A DNA stretch of 64,000 nucleotides, from the NCBI GenBank assembly GCA_947650285.1, contig CANTFL010000378.1:62001-126000 (forward strand), written 5' to 3'. This document shows positions 11,300 through 21,662 of the stretch, in pieces. Below the pieces are notes generated by a model. The model was not told the origin of the DNA, did no database searches, and saw nothing but the letters and a program-made list of their open reading frames with translations. This DNA comes from Hyaloperonospora brassicae. Its lineage: Eukaryota; Oomycota; Peronosporomycetes; Peronosporales; Peronosporaceae. Each line of letters begins with the position of its first letter. The stretch's first letter is position 1. A program made the position numbers and the translations under genes.

Positions 11300-12980
11300 A
11301 TACACACTTGTTAATGGAGTAACTGATCATGTTGATGGTAACATCCGTCTCGCAGCTCCATCGTCTGTAGACGCTCTCTTCAAATTGGACGAAATGTCTG
11401 ATGGCGACTTTAGCCAAGCCTTACAGTCCGGAGAAATATCCGATTTAGTGGTCATTCGACCCGATGCAGAGTTGAGTCCTTCCTCGTTATTGGACGAATC
11501 TGTCCTCGAGGACACAAAGGAATCATTAATTGCGCGTAGTTGATCTGCGATCCTTAAAGATCCGCTGGATCCGTTTTATCCTTTGGTAAAGGAATTTCAA
11601 GACGTGGTGTGTCACGACCCGCCGTCTCTCTTACCTCCTTACAGGGGTGTGCGTCACGAAATTGACCTAGTTCCTGAAACTAAATACTGCGTAACACGGC
11701 AGTGGCCTTTACCAAAATAGCAGTGTGACGTCATAGTCTACTTCTTTCGTGCAAAGCACGCAGCGGGCATGGTTCGTGAGAGCAAATCTCCTCATACCAC
11801 GCCTACATTTTGTGCTCGAAAGACAAATGGAAAGTGGCGCATTGTTCATTCTTACAATAAGCTTAATGCTGCCACGATCCCGGCTCAGACACCAATCCCT
11901 AGGAAAGATGTTCTTTAGAACAATATAGTGAGATGTACAATGTACAGTGCACTCGACTTAGTCGATGGTTATTACCAATTACTCATGCGTGAGATGGATA
12001 TTCCGCTAATAGCGGTTAGTACCCCAAGCGGTATGCTCTGGGAGTGGCTAGTTATGCCACAGGGCTTGTCAAACGCCCCAGCTACGTTCAATCGTCTTGT
12101 GACACAACTGTATCGTCCTCACCGAGGTTATGCACAGATCTACTTTGATGACATCTTTGTTCATAGTCGTGCTAAGAACGGCCGGTCTGATGTGGACAAT
12201 CACATCGACCATTTACGAGCAGTGATCGAGTGCTCGCGCACGAACAAGTTGTATGCCAACGCCTCTAAGTACATCTTTGGTGCACAAGAGATTCCCTTTT
12301 TAGGGTGCTTCATTGGGAAGCGTGGTCTTAGAGCGGATCCTGCTAAGATAAAAGCCATAGTCGATTGGCCGGTTCCTAAGAACCAAAAGGACTTATGTAA
12401 GTGGCTTGGTCTTGCCAATTACTTACGCAAGTATAGTGCGAACTACGCAGACATGGCTCGGCCATTATCCGATCTCCTTAAAAAGGATACGGAGTGGTGT
12501 TGGACTAACACCGAGCATGAAGCCTTTACAGCGGTTAGAGAGAGTCTTCTTCATGCGCCAATCTTGGATTTGCCCGATCCTGATCGGCCTTTCAGTGTCG
12601 TCTGTGACGCATCTGACTTTGCCATAGGCAGTGCTCTGTTACAAACAGATGATAATGGATGGGAACGCGTCATTGCGTTTGAGTCCCGACAGCTAAAAGC
12701 AGCTGATAAGAATTATCCAGTTCATGACTAAGAGCTACTTGCAATGAAGTATGCTTTAGTCAAATTCAGAGTTCATCTGCTTGGCTCCAAGACTTTTGTG
12801 ATCTATACAGATCATGCGTCATTACGCACTGCGACCCAGTCACCACATCTCTCTCAGCGAATGGCCCGTTGGCTCTCATTCTTTGCGGAATATAACTTCG
12901 AGGTGAAGTATAGGCCGGGCAAGCATAATGCTTTGGCTGATGCGTTGTCACGTAGACCTGATTATGAGCTTGCTCATGTT
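11300..12980 (+). pseudogene. pol: Element B reverse transcriptase and RNase H
   Basis: The region reads linker, then PPYRGVRHEIDLVP, KTNGKWRIVHSYNKLN, and from 11928 an open 267-codon frame: ALDLVDGYYQLLM, WEWLVMPQGLSNAP and the catalytic IYFDDIFVHSR (YFDD at 12141-12152). RNase H follows with VVCDASDF, HD*ELLAMKYAL, IYTDHASLR and ADALSRR, so the catalytic acidic residues are present. Breaks: TAG in the RT N-terminus near 11720, a stop near 11920, and TAA at 12729-12731 within the RNase H motif, with the frame continuing after each. The product would copy element RNA into DNA. Confidence 0.9.
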
Positions 12981-14501
12981 ACGACTCTGTCATCATCGGT
13001 CACAGACCTCATTCGTTCGGCATATGCCAAAGATGAACATTGTGTAGCTTTGCTACGTGCTCTAGAGAGCGAGGAGTATACCGACTCAGATATTAAAGTG
13101 TCGGCACGTTTGCGTGCGAGGCTACATCGATACTTCATCGATCAAGGCCTGTTGTGCTATAGCACAGATATGAAGGATACTCCCCGTATCGTTGTCCCGC
13201 ATGATGAGGAATTGAAGTATCGCATCCTCTATCAGGCGCATGATACTGCGGTGGGCGGTCATCTCGGTCGAGATAAGACATATAGCTCCGTGAGCCAATG
13301 TTATTGGTGGTCAAAACTTTACAAATGGGTAAGCACATACGTGCGTGCGTGCGAAACGTGTCAACGGGTAAAACCCTCAGCTCATGCGGCTGCGCCGCTC
13401 GCTAGTCTCCCTATACCCTCTGGGTGCTGGGAGTCCATCAGCATGGATTTTATGTTCGGTCTGCCGAAAGATGTGCAAGGCAATACGGGTATTGTGGTCT
13501 TTGTTGACCTTTTGAGCAATATAGCCTATTTAGCGGCGGTGCGGGATATCATTGATGGTGAAGGTATAGCTACGCTGTTTATCGATCGAGTGTTTCGACA
13601 ACACGGCTTGCCTGTGGCAATTGTCTCTGACCGAGATCCTTGCTTCACTGGGCAGTTTTGGAAGTCCATCTTCAAGGTGCTCGGCACACGTTTGGACATG
13701 TTCACAGCGGATCATCCGCAGACCGATGGTCAAACCGAGCGAGTCAATCGCGTTATCGGTGATATATTACGCAGTGTTTGCGCTAATACTTAAAAACGTT
13801 GGAGTTCGATGCTCCCTGTTGTTGAGTTTGCGTTAAATAACGCTGTTCACGCCTCTACAGGCTTTACTCCGTTCTACGTGAACGGTCTCACACACCCTCG
13901 CGTTACGTTAACGCTACCACTGCGTGGTTCAGGGCTTGGTGGGGGAGAGATGGCCGATCGACTTGCAGATATTAGCCCTGCTACTGTTCACAAACAGGTA
14001 AGCGAGTTTCTCGCAACGCGCTTGAATGTGTTACGACACGTACGTGATGCACTGGCTGATAGCCAAGATAAACTAAAGGAACAAGCTGATGCTAAAGGCA
14101 GAGGTTGTGTTGAAAGTTATAAGGTCGGAGACCAAGTTCTACTCAATGCTAAAAACCTACCTACAAATGTAGTGTCTGCCGTCTTCAAAACAAAGTTGCG
14201 TCCGCGCTTCATTGGGCCATTCAGGGTCATTGCTAAGAAGGGATTGGCGTACACGCTCAACCTTCCGCGCAAACTGGGCACGCACCCAGTGTTCTACGTT
14301 GGATTTCTTAAGCCGTATCGGGACCCGTCCCATGTGAACTCAGAGGCGCTTGCGCCGGGTAATAGGTCCTTGCTGTCGGCTGTTGCATCCGAACCAGGAG
14401 GTCAAGCTGACCATCCACATAAGCTAAGGCCAACTTCAACGCTTGAACACGGGCTTGCATCGCGTCGAGCGCACTCTGGGTCTTACCCGATGTCTCTTTG
14501 A
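12981..14501 (+). pseudogene. Element B integrase
   Basis: The frame 12744-13793 continues as integrase: zinc-binding H..H (AHDTAVGGHLGRDKT) and C..C (CETCQRVKPS) are both intact. The DDE core is visible as SMDFMFGLP, IVSDRDPCF and HPQTDGQTERVN. TAA at 13791-13793 interrupts, and the same frame resumes at 13809 with MLPVVEFALNNAVHASTG and the C-terminal module (LRPRFIGPFRV, THPVFYVGFLKPY), ending at 14501. The enzyme would insert element DNA. Apart from the stop this is the best preserved integrase in the window. Confidence 0.9.
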
Positions 14502-15610
14502 GACCACTCAGCGCACGGAGCACCTTCTCATGCTCCTCCTTCGGTACCCCGACCACCACCGACGCTGCTCGATGAGCAAGGGAACCACCAATTCCATGTG
14601 GAGAAAATCCTTCAGCGACGTCGTCGTAGTGGCCAATACCAGTATATAGTGAAGTGGCGAGGGTACCCGGAGTCGGAGAACTCGTGGGAGTATGAGATAC
14701 CCCTTCGGCAGGACTGCCCTTACGCCGTGGATGTTTTTGAACATCGTGACCAGGGTCGCCTTGCGAACGAGAAAGCTTCTCACCAATAGTGGTGGGAGGT
14801 AGCATGTTGCTCCGCACCTTAGGGTCGTGACCCGTGATTGCCATTGTAGCCGGATCATAACGCGTACGTGTACGCAACTGGCCCCTGGCCTTGAGTTTGG
14901 CATACTCGAACCGGAGCTTTCGTTCCAATTTAACGTCGGCCACATCGGCGCTGGCCCGCAGCGCTGGCACACTGCTAAGGTGTCGCTTGAGATACACCCA
15001 ACGAATGAACTGATTGTCCTCCTCCTCGGGCAGTTCGCCAGCAAACAACAAGATGGGCACGCCTTTTATCGGTAGAACCGAAACACCGTGAGAGAGACTT
15101 TCCAAGGTGTGCAAGGTACTGACCTTGCGTGGTAAAGAATGGTTCGAGATACCTCTCATGTAGAACCTTACGGAATACAATGTCTTCCGGCGACGTAGCC
15201 TCTGGTGCAATTGCCCATGTTGAAAGGCTACGGCCTTCCGTTTGACGGAGACGTTGCTCCACGTCAGGTGTTGCAAACACGTAACCACTCCGGTTCTGAA
15301 CAACCGCCTGATAATGCGCTCAGCGTCGAGATTTCTTCTCGCACTGGAGTATTATCCCCTGTTGCTCGTCGAGCGGGTTCGTGATGATGTTCTCATCTGC
15401 ATCTGTTGTATGATGCTGCGCCACTGGCGCATTGGTATCACCACGTTCAACGAACGGATTCGGAGCTGATAGAGGTCGAGCCTCAGATACAGCGGTGTGG
15501 GACGATATCCCTTCATCTCCATGGACACTGGTATCAGTACCATAGTCCACATCCTCATTAAGACCGAGGTAGGAGGAAAGAGTCCGAGATTCGTTGGGTG
15601 GCAATACCAC
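14308..15610 (-). pseudogene. Antisense ORF of element B, broken
   Basis: A coding-like stretch runs opposite to gag-pol from near the 3' LTR into the chromodomain and integrase tail. One frame, 15610-14975, has a single TGA at 15310-15312 and contains YVFATPDVEQRLRQTEG and IVFRKVLHERYLEPFF. A frameshift near 15080 moves to the 331-codon frame 15303-14308 with VYLKRHLSSVPALRAS, KLERKLRFEYAKLKARG and MAITGHDPKVRSNML. The end is a helical, heptad-like segment (KEEHEKVLRALSGLKE, ALDAMQARVQALKLAL). First codon is GTG at 15610; no convincing ATG. I do not recognise the family. The sense strand between 14790 and 15695 has no comparable frame. The last third overlaps chromodomain and integrase codons and could be partly shadow. 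Confidence 0.5.
14555..14789 (+). pseudogene. Element B chromodomain
   Basis: After the integrase stop a shifted plus-strand frame reads HFHVEKIL-like (QFHVEKILQRRR), then YIVKWRGYPESENSWEYEI and a short helix. The aromatic residues of the chromodomain cage region are present (Y, W, W). It would be the C-terminal targeting domain of the integrase; a frameshift now separates it. Confidence 0.85.
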
Positions 15611-15699
15611 GGTGTTTCGTGTTTAGCAACCGTGAGGTTAAGCACACACACACCGACCTCTTCGGGGAAAGAAGCCGATTGGCGTTTTGTGGTAACTTC

Positions 15700-15716
15700 A
15701 GAAGGGTGGGGGAGGG
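15700..15716 (+). promoter_or_regulatory. Element B polypurine tract
   Basis: AGAAGGGTGGGGGAGGG directly abuts the 3' LTR, the expected plus-strand primer of LTR elements. Confidence 0.8.
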
Positions 15717-16242
15717 TGTAACGGGGTTACACGTCGGCTGGTAGTCGACGATAGGTGTGGTGCACACAAGAAAGGGGGTAACATATAAAGTAATTTTAGA
15801 ACACAGTGAGTGTATCAATTGTTGAAGACTGATGTCTGTCATCAATTGATTACGAGATCTTTTAAGAGGTTATTTAGGGCAGGTTAAGTACGTTGTTCTA
15901 TGGTCTTCTTTTAGGATTAATAAAGAAATAAAAATTTAGTTCCCCTTTTGATCACTGAAAGAAACGTGCCTTACGAGGCGTCTTTGATCGGTAGGAGCTA
16001 GCAATACCTGTGAATCTAGCTGCTCCTGAGCACTCTGTGCTGTGATTCTTTTGAATCGTTTGGTCCCTTAGGAACGGGGACCGTAAGCTCTCTGATCTTG
16101 TTGACTCTCTGAGTCGGGTTCTCTGAACCAAAACCTTAGATCTCTGAGCTGTTGACTCTCTGAGTCGGGTTCGTAGAACCAGAGTTGCTCGTAAGAGCGT
16201 TAAGTCTTCCTCTGACTTAAAAAGCGGTGTAGCTCCTCTACA
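15717..16242 (+). repeat. Element B 3' LTR
   Basis: TGTAACGGGG to CCTCTACA, about 96% identical by eye to 8555-9079. Differences cluster near the start and the last 25 bases. Confidence 0.9.
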
Positions 16243-17179
16243 GGGGGCGCCACGTCACGTGGCGTCACAACGGAAGACTTCACTTTGGATAGGCTGACAA
16301 CATTCGTGCTCAGAATACCGTGAGCTGCACTCGATCGTTGTTTATCGTTATCACCCCCCCCCCGCCAGAGTAAGGCCACGAAGATCCGTGGGTTGACCCA
16401 CGGCAAGAAGAGTAGGTGCACGAGAATGACGGGCCGAATTTGCAATATGGCGTCAACCCCGTTGACGTGTGAACCGCGTTTTTGAGTGCAAACTCCGCGA
16501 GTGGCAAAAATGCACTCCAACTCTTAAAGGAAGTTGCTCAGCTTCGAATAACATCTTCGAGGACCCGATTTACTCTCTCTGTTTGCACAACCGTTTCAGG
16601 ATGGGCTGCTGACGGCATTTGCAGCTTCGTGCTAAGCAACTCGAACAATGACGCCCAAAAGGTAGATGTGATACGAGGATCACGGTCCGAGACAATATTG
16701 TATGGTAGAGTGTGATGGCGAAACACAGTGTCAATGAAGTTTACCGCGGTCTCAGCCGCGGTGGTCGATACATGAACAGGCACCAGATGTGTCATTATGC
16801 TGAATCTGTCCACAAAGACCAGAATACACGTTCGATTTTGGCCACCTAGTGTAAGACCGAAGATAAAGTCCATTGAGATAGAGCTCCAAGCCTGAGCTGC
16901 AATTGGCAGGGGTCGCAGGAGTGCCTGCGACGATGGAGATGGCTTCACGCGCTGAAATATTTCGCTGGTGCGAACCCAGTTTCGAACCCACTTGTACATA
17001 TGGGGCCAGAAGAAGTCACGCCAGACAGCCGCGAATGTCTTTTCGCGGCCCAGATGACCGCCAATTGGGGCGTCAAGGTACTCGTGGATGATACGAGCAC
17101 GCAAATCCAAGTCATTCGCAATCACCGTTCGAGGTGCATCGAATTTACGGATGCTGTATAACAGCAAATCACCGTCCAT
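16243..17179 (-). pseudogene. Element A integrase, N-terminal and core part
   Basis: The minus-strand frame 17179-16538 shows the integrase zinc region GGHLGREKT, but the two cysteines are replaced (RTSEIFQRVK instead of C..C). The DDE core follows: SISMDFIFGL, NIVSDRDPRI and ETVVQTERVN. A frame change leads to MPLAEFALKNAVHTSTGLTP at 16507, and the open sequence stops at element B's 3' end. The C-terminal part continues at 8554. Loss of the zinc ligands plus the 7.7-kb insertion make it inactive. Confidence 0.88.
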
Positions 17180-17399
17180 ACTGTGTCGTTGAATGTTTTC
17201 ACGCTTCCTTTGCGAAAGAGCTCCCAGTTCAGCATCTCTGGGAGCGCGCAGATAGGCGATAATGTCCGCGTAATCCGAATCGTTCGCGTAAGCCGCGACA
17301 ATCCCATCAAAAAGGCATTATTCGGGTGTGACCCGAGTAAGTATCAACGACACACACGTCGCACATCGATCGTCTTCATCGTCGTCGTCAGTTTCCTAA

Positions 17400-18790
17400 C
17401 GACTCAGTGCCATTCGATGATCACAATCTGGACGTCGTGACAGTGCTTCAGCAAGAATGTTAGTCTTGCCTGGCTGGTAGTGCACGACAAAGTTGTATTC
17501 GGAGAAGAGAGAGCCACCGTGTCATCCTCGTGACAGTTGTGGGCTCTTCATTGCTGCTCGCAGCGATGCATGATCCGTATACTGAACAAACGTGCGTTCG
17601 ACCAGTAGGTGGACACCAAATTTGATGAGTGCGTAGCGCATCGCCAGCAGTTTTATATCGTGAAGTGGATAGTTCTTCTCTGCCGGCTTTATCTGTCGTG
17701 ATTGGTAGCTCACGACTGTTTTACGGCCCTCATAATCATACTGCATGAGGGCGCAACCAATTGAAAAGTCACTTGCATCACACACCTTGTGAAACGGCTT
17801 TGTGTCGTCAGGGAGTATCAACACTAACGCCGACGCCAGGCTTTTCTTTACTACGTCAAAGGCAGCTTGATGTTCGGGACGCCACAAACACGTGGCGTCT
17901 TTCTTGAGAAGTGACGACAGAGGCTGTATAGAATCGGCGTAACTCTTTGTGTACTTATGCAAGTAATAGCTAGACCGAGCCTTTGACGCAACTCCGTAAG
18001 GATTCTTGGGTGTGAGCCAAGAACAGATTGACGACACCTTCTCTGGATCGGCTCGAACACCCGATTTGCTCACGTAGCAGCCCAGCACCGAAATCTCCGG
18101 TGCAAACAATACGCACTTCTCCAAATTAGCATACAACTTGATATCCCGCATGACTTGGAGCACCTGCTTCAGGTGTTGAAGGTGAACTTGGACAGCACTG
18201 AGGTTGCCCTCAGTGCGACTGCGGACAAAAATGTCATCGAAGTAGCTAGGATAAAAGTCTCGAAGCGGTCTCAAAATTTGAGATACCATGCGATTGAAAG
18301 TGCTTGGTGTGTTCTTCAATCCTTGTGGCATCACAAGCCACTCCCATAGCATAACACTCGGGGTGCTCGCCGCAGTGAGTGGTATGTCACTCTGTCGCAT
18401 CAAGATCTGGTAGAAGCCATCGGTCAGATCGATGGCACTGAAGATGACGCCACCTGACATGGAGTTTAGAACGATGTCTTTCCTGGGGATAGGCGTTTGG
18501 GCAGGAATAGTGGCATCGTTGAGCTTTTTAAACGCATGCACTATACGTCAGCCTCCCGTAGCCTTCTTCACGCAGAAGGTTGGACTCAAATATGGTGAGA
18601 CACTCTCACGCACATGACCGGCCTTGTGACGACCTTCATCAATTCATCAATAGCCTCGACTTGGTCTCGAGGCAATGGCCACTGGCGTGTCACACAATAT
18701 TTCGATCCTGGCACGAGGTTAATCTCGTGCCGCACGCCACGATCGACAGGGAGTTGAGCCGGGATCTTGTCCGGGAACACGTCGGCGTAC
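17400..18790 (-). pseudogene. pol: Element A reverse transcriptase and RNase H
   Basis: The N-terminal part (18780-18586) reads VDRGVRHEINLVPGSKYC and RDQVEAIDELMKVV. After a frameshift near 18600 the 339-codon frame 18541-17522 carries SAIDLTDGFYQILM, WEWLVMPQGLKNTP and the catalytic SYFDDIFVRSR (YFDD at about 18233-18244). RNase H follows with KVCDASDFSIG and YTDHASLR, but the catalytic glutamate is changed: HDIKLLAM has lysine (17651-17653) where B has HD.ELLAM. The frame ends at 17522; the remaining tether reads poorly to about 17310. Confidence 0.9.
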
Positions 18791-20250
18791 TATCGAGCAA
18801 TGTCGTAGACAGGGTTACCAGACTCGCGCAGAGCCTCCCAAGATTGCGACGCAAATCTTTCTTCGCGCGCTGACTTTTGTTCAGCGCTTCGAGGGCGCGT
18901 CATTCGCTCCTTATCCGCCTCATAGGTCACCTCGCTGGTGACCAGACATACTTGTTCCACCGTGCCTCCCTTAAGGTCGCGGAAATAATGCTTCCAAGAT
19001 AGTCCCGGATGGCTCGTAATCGACGACGCATCGCGAGGTGGACTCGCGACCTCAATGTGTTGACGTCTTTGTAGACCCCTGTATACGTAAACGATATAGT
19101 GGACAAATTCCAACGCTGAGTTCTCGTAGCTTGCGTCCCCATCGTGCTTCGAGTCCATGCTCGAAGCTGGCGAACCGCATTCAGGTGTTTATGCCGCACT
19201 CCCCTCTAGACGCTGGATATATTCCTCCAGGACGTCGAAATCGCGCGACGGGAGTAGTCCATACTCGTCCATCGACGCATGATGCGGGAGCCCCTGCTCA
19301 AACGCCACAAACTTGTGTGGGAACCCCTGCTCGACCACGTCTTGCTCATGTGGGAACCTCTGTTCGGCCACAGTGGGCGATGATGGGAACCCCTATTCGA
19401 CCATCATGTTCGCACGTCGGGACTCTTGTCCATCCACGTCACACTCGGTGGCGAGCCCCTGCTCGGCCACATCTTTCCCTTGTTGGAGCCTCTGCTCGAC
19501 CACAATGGGTGCAGGTGGGAACACCTGTTCGTTTTCGACCACCACTGTCTCGTGCGGGAACCTCTGTTTGACCGCGTCGTCTTCGCGAGGGAGCCACTGC
19601 TCGTCCACGTCGGAACTATCGCTGCAAAGCGAGAATCCATCGTCAATCGTGCCTAGGTGCACGGAACAAGCGGTACATAGAGGGCCATCGCTCACTCTGT
19701 GTACCGCCGGCGTCGTGGATGTACGGTCCACAACTATAACGTTTGGCCAATCACTTGGAGGCATTAAGAGATGGGTGGACACTTCGCTGACGTCGAACTT
19801 GCTTCGACATCTCACTGATCTGGCTAACCAGTCGATCTGGGTCTTGTTTCGTGCCAACCATGGAATGCCCAGGATGCAATCGAATGCACATTCCATCTCA
19901 ATCACTAAAAAATTGTCGTTGCTACGAAGGCCGTCAAACGTGTACGGTAACGGCACTTCGCGCCGCGATACGCGGCGTGGTTTCCCGTCAGCGAGCTTGA
20001 CAACAACTTGGCCAGGTCCCTCGTGCACCTGGATGCTGGGTGGCAGCATTGACACGCAGGATTCACGGAAGAAATTGTTTGTCGCTCCTGATTTTTTAAG
20101 CGCTCGTAGAGGTCGCCGGATACCGGCGACATGTAGATTAACAATAATTAGGCGTGAATCACCCCTCGTGGTGGTGGTATATGACCGTTCACGCAGCAGT
20201 GATTGGCTGGAGGGTCGGGCTGCCACCTGTGGACCTGGACCTCCCTTCAA
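18791..20250 (-). pseudogene. Element A protease and long linker
   Basis: The minus-strand frame 20250-19393 starts with the protease. The active-site motif reads [11 protein letters not shown], with lysine (20092-20094) where the catalytic aspartate of DSGA belongs. The second block is [22 protein letters not shown] stop at 19390-19392 is followed in the same frame by a repetitive linker (see 19200-19650), then by 19158-18790 ([20 protein letters not shown] and a charged stretch) leading to RT. The protease could not cleave as encoded. Confidence 0.82.
19200..19650 (-). repeat. Short amino-acid repeats in the protease-RT linker of A
   Basis: On the minus strand about ten degenerate copies of a 13-15-residue unit occur, with core VVEQGFPHE (variants [35 protein letters not shown]). 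On the plus strand the same repeats appear as GGGAACC...TGCTCG units. The repeat explains the long plus-strand frame seen there, which is a shadow. Confidence 0.75.
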
Positions 20251-21319
20251 ACCAGTAGAGCGTCCTGATCCTACTGGTCTTGTCCGTTTTTGGACATATT
20301 AGCGGAGCACCTCCCTCATGATGGATGTCCGTCGTATGTACTGACTTCTTTGCTGGTGCGCGGCATTCAGCCGCGCGATGTCCTGACTTTCGGCATCTAA
20401 AGCAGATCATCTGACGTCCGCTACGGACGTCGCCCTTGTAGGACGTAGCGCGTCGTCGGTCACCCGATGACTTAATTACATCGATCTCCAAAGGTTCCGA
20501 GCCCTCTGATCTGACAGCGGTAACAACTGAAGGCTTGGTATAGGCCTTTGTATCTCTGAGATAATTACGGAGGGCGATAGCGAAAGCATCCTCCAACGTT
20601 ACAGGGTCCGCGCGTTCCAGCGATAGAAGAGTCTGCCCTCCACGCATGCCATCGACAAACACATTTACTTGTGTTTACATGTCCATGGGATGCGCTATAA
20701 TGCACAACTCCAGATGTCAAGCCATCTGTACGTAGTCGAGCATGGACATCTTACCCTGTCGCAAGGACAGGAACCTTGATTGCACCAACTTCTCTTCCTG
20801 TAAAGACTAGAAGGCGAGCCGAAGGTCACTCTGGATGGCTTCCAGAGTGGGAAACGCGTACTAGTCCACAATGAGTTTACTTAAGGCCCACTCTTTGGCT
20901 TTCCCAGCGAGACGGGAAAAGTGGAAGTTGACCTTTGCTTCAGGAGCCTCGAGAGGTCTCGAGGCGATAGCAATGTCAACTTCTCGGAACCAACGCGACA
21001 ACGACAAGCGTTCTTTTCTTTCGCCAGAGTAGACAGAGGTCTCCATCTTCACGGCATCGTTTCGTGAAGTCCGCGAGGGAGTTAAACCTCGCCGATTGAC
21101 TTCGGCGATCTCGCGAGCCATGTATTCGTGTATGGCGAGACGCTGTCCATGAGGAGTCGCTGATTTCATCAGCAACACAACGAATGCCTCTCCAGATATC
21201 GCCGCGTGGCGATTTATAGCATCCCACTCAAGCCTAGTGAGATAGGATAAAGTCGCGTGCTCCAGACTCACGCCTGGACCGTCAAAGTACGACGAATCGC
21301 TCATTCCAAACTCGGGCAT
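20189..21319 (-). pseudogene. gag: Element A gag
   Basis: ATG at 21319 opens a gag frame: [20 protein letters not shown], a capsid-like region ending [13 protein letters not shown], then, after in-frame stops between 20860 and 20662, FVDGMRGGQTLLSLERADP and the nucleocapsid knuckle CFRCRKSGHRAAEC. At least four stops lie in the middle portion while the reading frame is kept, showing decay by point changes. The protease overlaps in a different frame at 20250, as in many gypsy elements. Confidence 0.87.
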
Positions 21320-21324
21320 GGGAA

Positions 21325-21342
21325 GGACTACAAAGTGCTACC
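21325..21342 (-). promoter_or_regulatory. Element A primer-binding site
   Basis: On the minus strand the sequence next to the 5' LTR is TGGTAGCACTTTGTAGTCC. The first eight bases are complementary to the UGCUACCA end typical of initiator tRNA-Met. The same string occurs beside the 5' LTRs of B, C and D. Confidence 0.6.
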
Positions 21343-21343
21343 A

Positions 21344-21662
21344 GGTACAACGGGGCTAGAATAACCCGTTACTTAACTTACACTATTGTTTTGAGGAAGC
21401 TCAAAACCCAAGTCTTTGGTGTTTAGTATTTTTAACTCGGTATATATGTTTGTCTTTTAAATCAGCCTAAGTACAAATGGTTCCCTTGAACTCATGGGAA
21501 CCACTCAATCTACGTGCCTATATCTTGATGGCTAATAATGGTGCTGAGCCCATTAAACCAGCTAAAAGATACGACGTGCTACTTTCGCTACTAGTAACAC
21601 CCCTACTAAAGTAACATGTAAACTTTATCGAAACTACTGATGTAACGGGGTGGCCCATTACA
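21344..21662 (-). repeat. Element A 5' LTR
   Basis: Ends GGCCCATTACA at 21662; the inner end (GTACAACGGGG) is a mutated form of TGTAACGGGG. Pairs with 6345-6661 at about 94% identity by eye. Confidence 0.85.

Larger units (their letters stand above)
8555..16242 (+). mobile_element. Element B: chromoviral Ty3/gypsy retrotransposon nested in A
   Basis: A 7.7-kb element with LTRs at 8555-9079 and 15717-16242 and a plus-strand order of gag, protease, RT, RNase H, integrase and chromodomain. It interrupts element A's integrase. Flanking pentamers are gggga (8550-8554) and ggggg (16243-16247), close to a target duplication. The LTRs differ at roughly 20 of 525 bases by eye (about 96% identity), so B is younger than A, as nesting requires. 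The polyprotein is broken by isolated stops but otherwise long frames survive. Confidence 0.93.
6345..21662 (-). mobile_element. Element A: chromoviral Ty3/gypsy retrotransposon, split by element B
   Basis: Direct LTR copies at 6345-6661 and 21344-21662 flank a minus-strand order of gag, protease, RT, RNase H, integrase and chromodomain, the Ty3/gypsy order. Element B (8555-16242) sits inside the integrase gene; the two integrase parts are at 16243-17179 and 8006-8554. Flanking pentamers are ctaaa (6340-6344) and cttaa (21663-21667), a one-mismatch target duplication. Without B the element is about 7.6 kb. All frames are broken, so it is non-autonomous. Confidence 0.88.

Noticed and set aside
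19038..20302. Long plus-strand frames (177 and 329 codons) over element A
   Set aside because: They are shadows of the protease and the repetitive linker on the minus strand, which carries clear family motifs.
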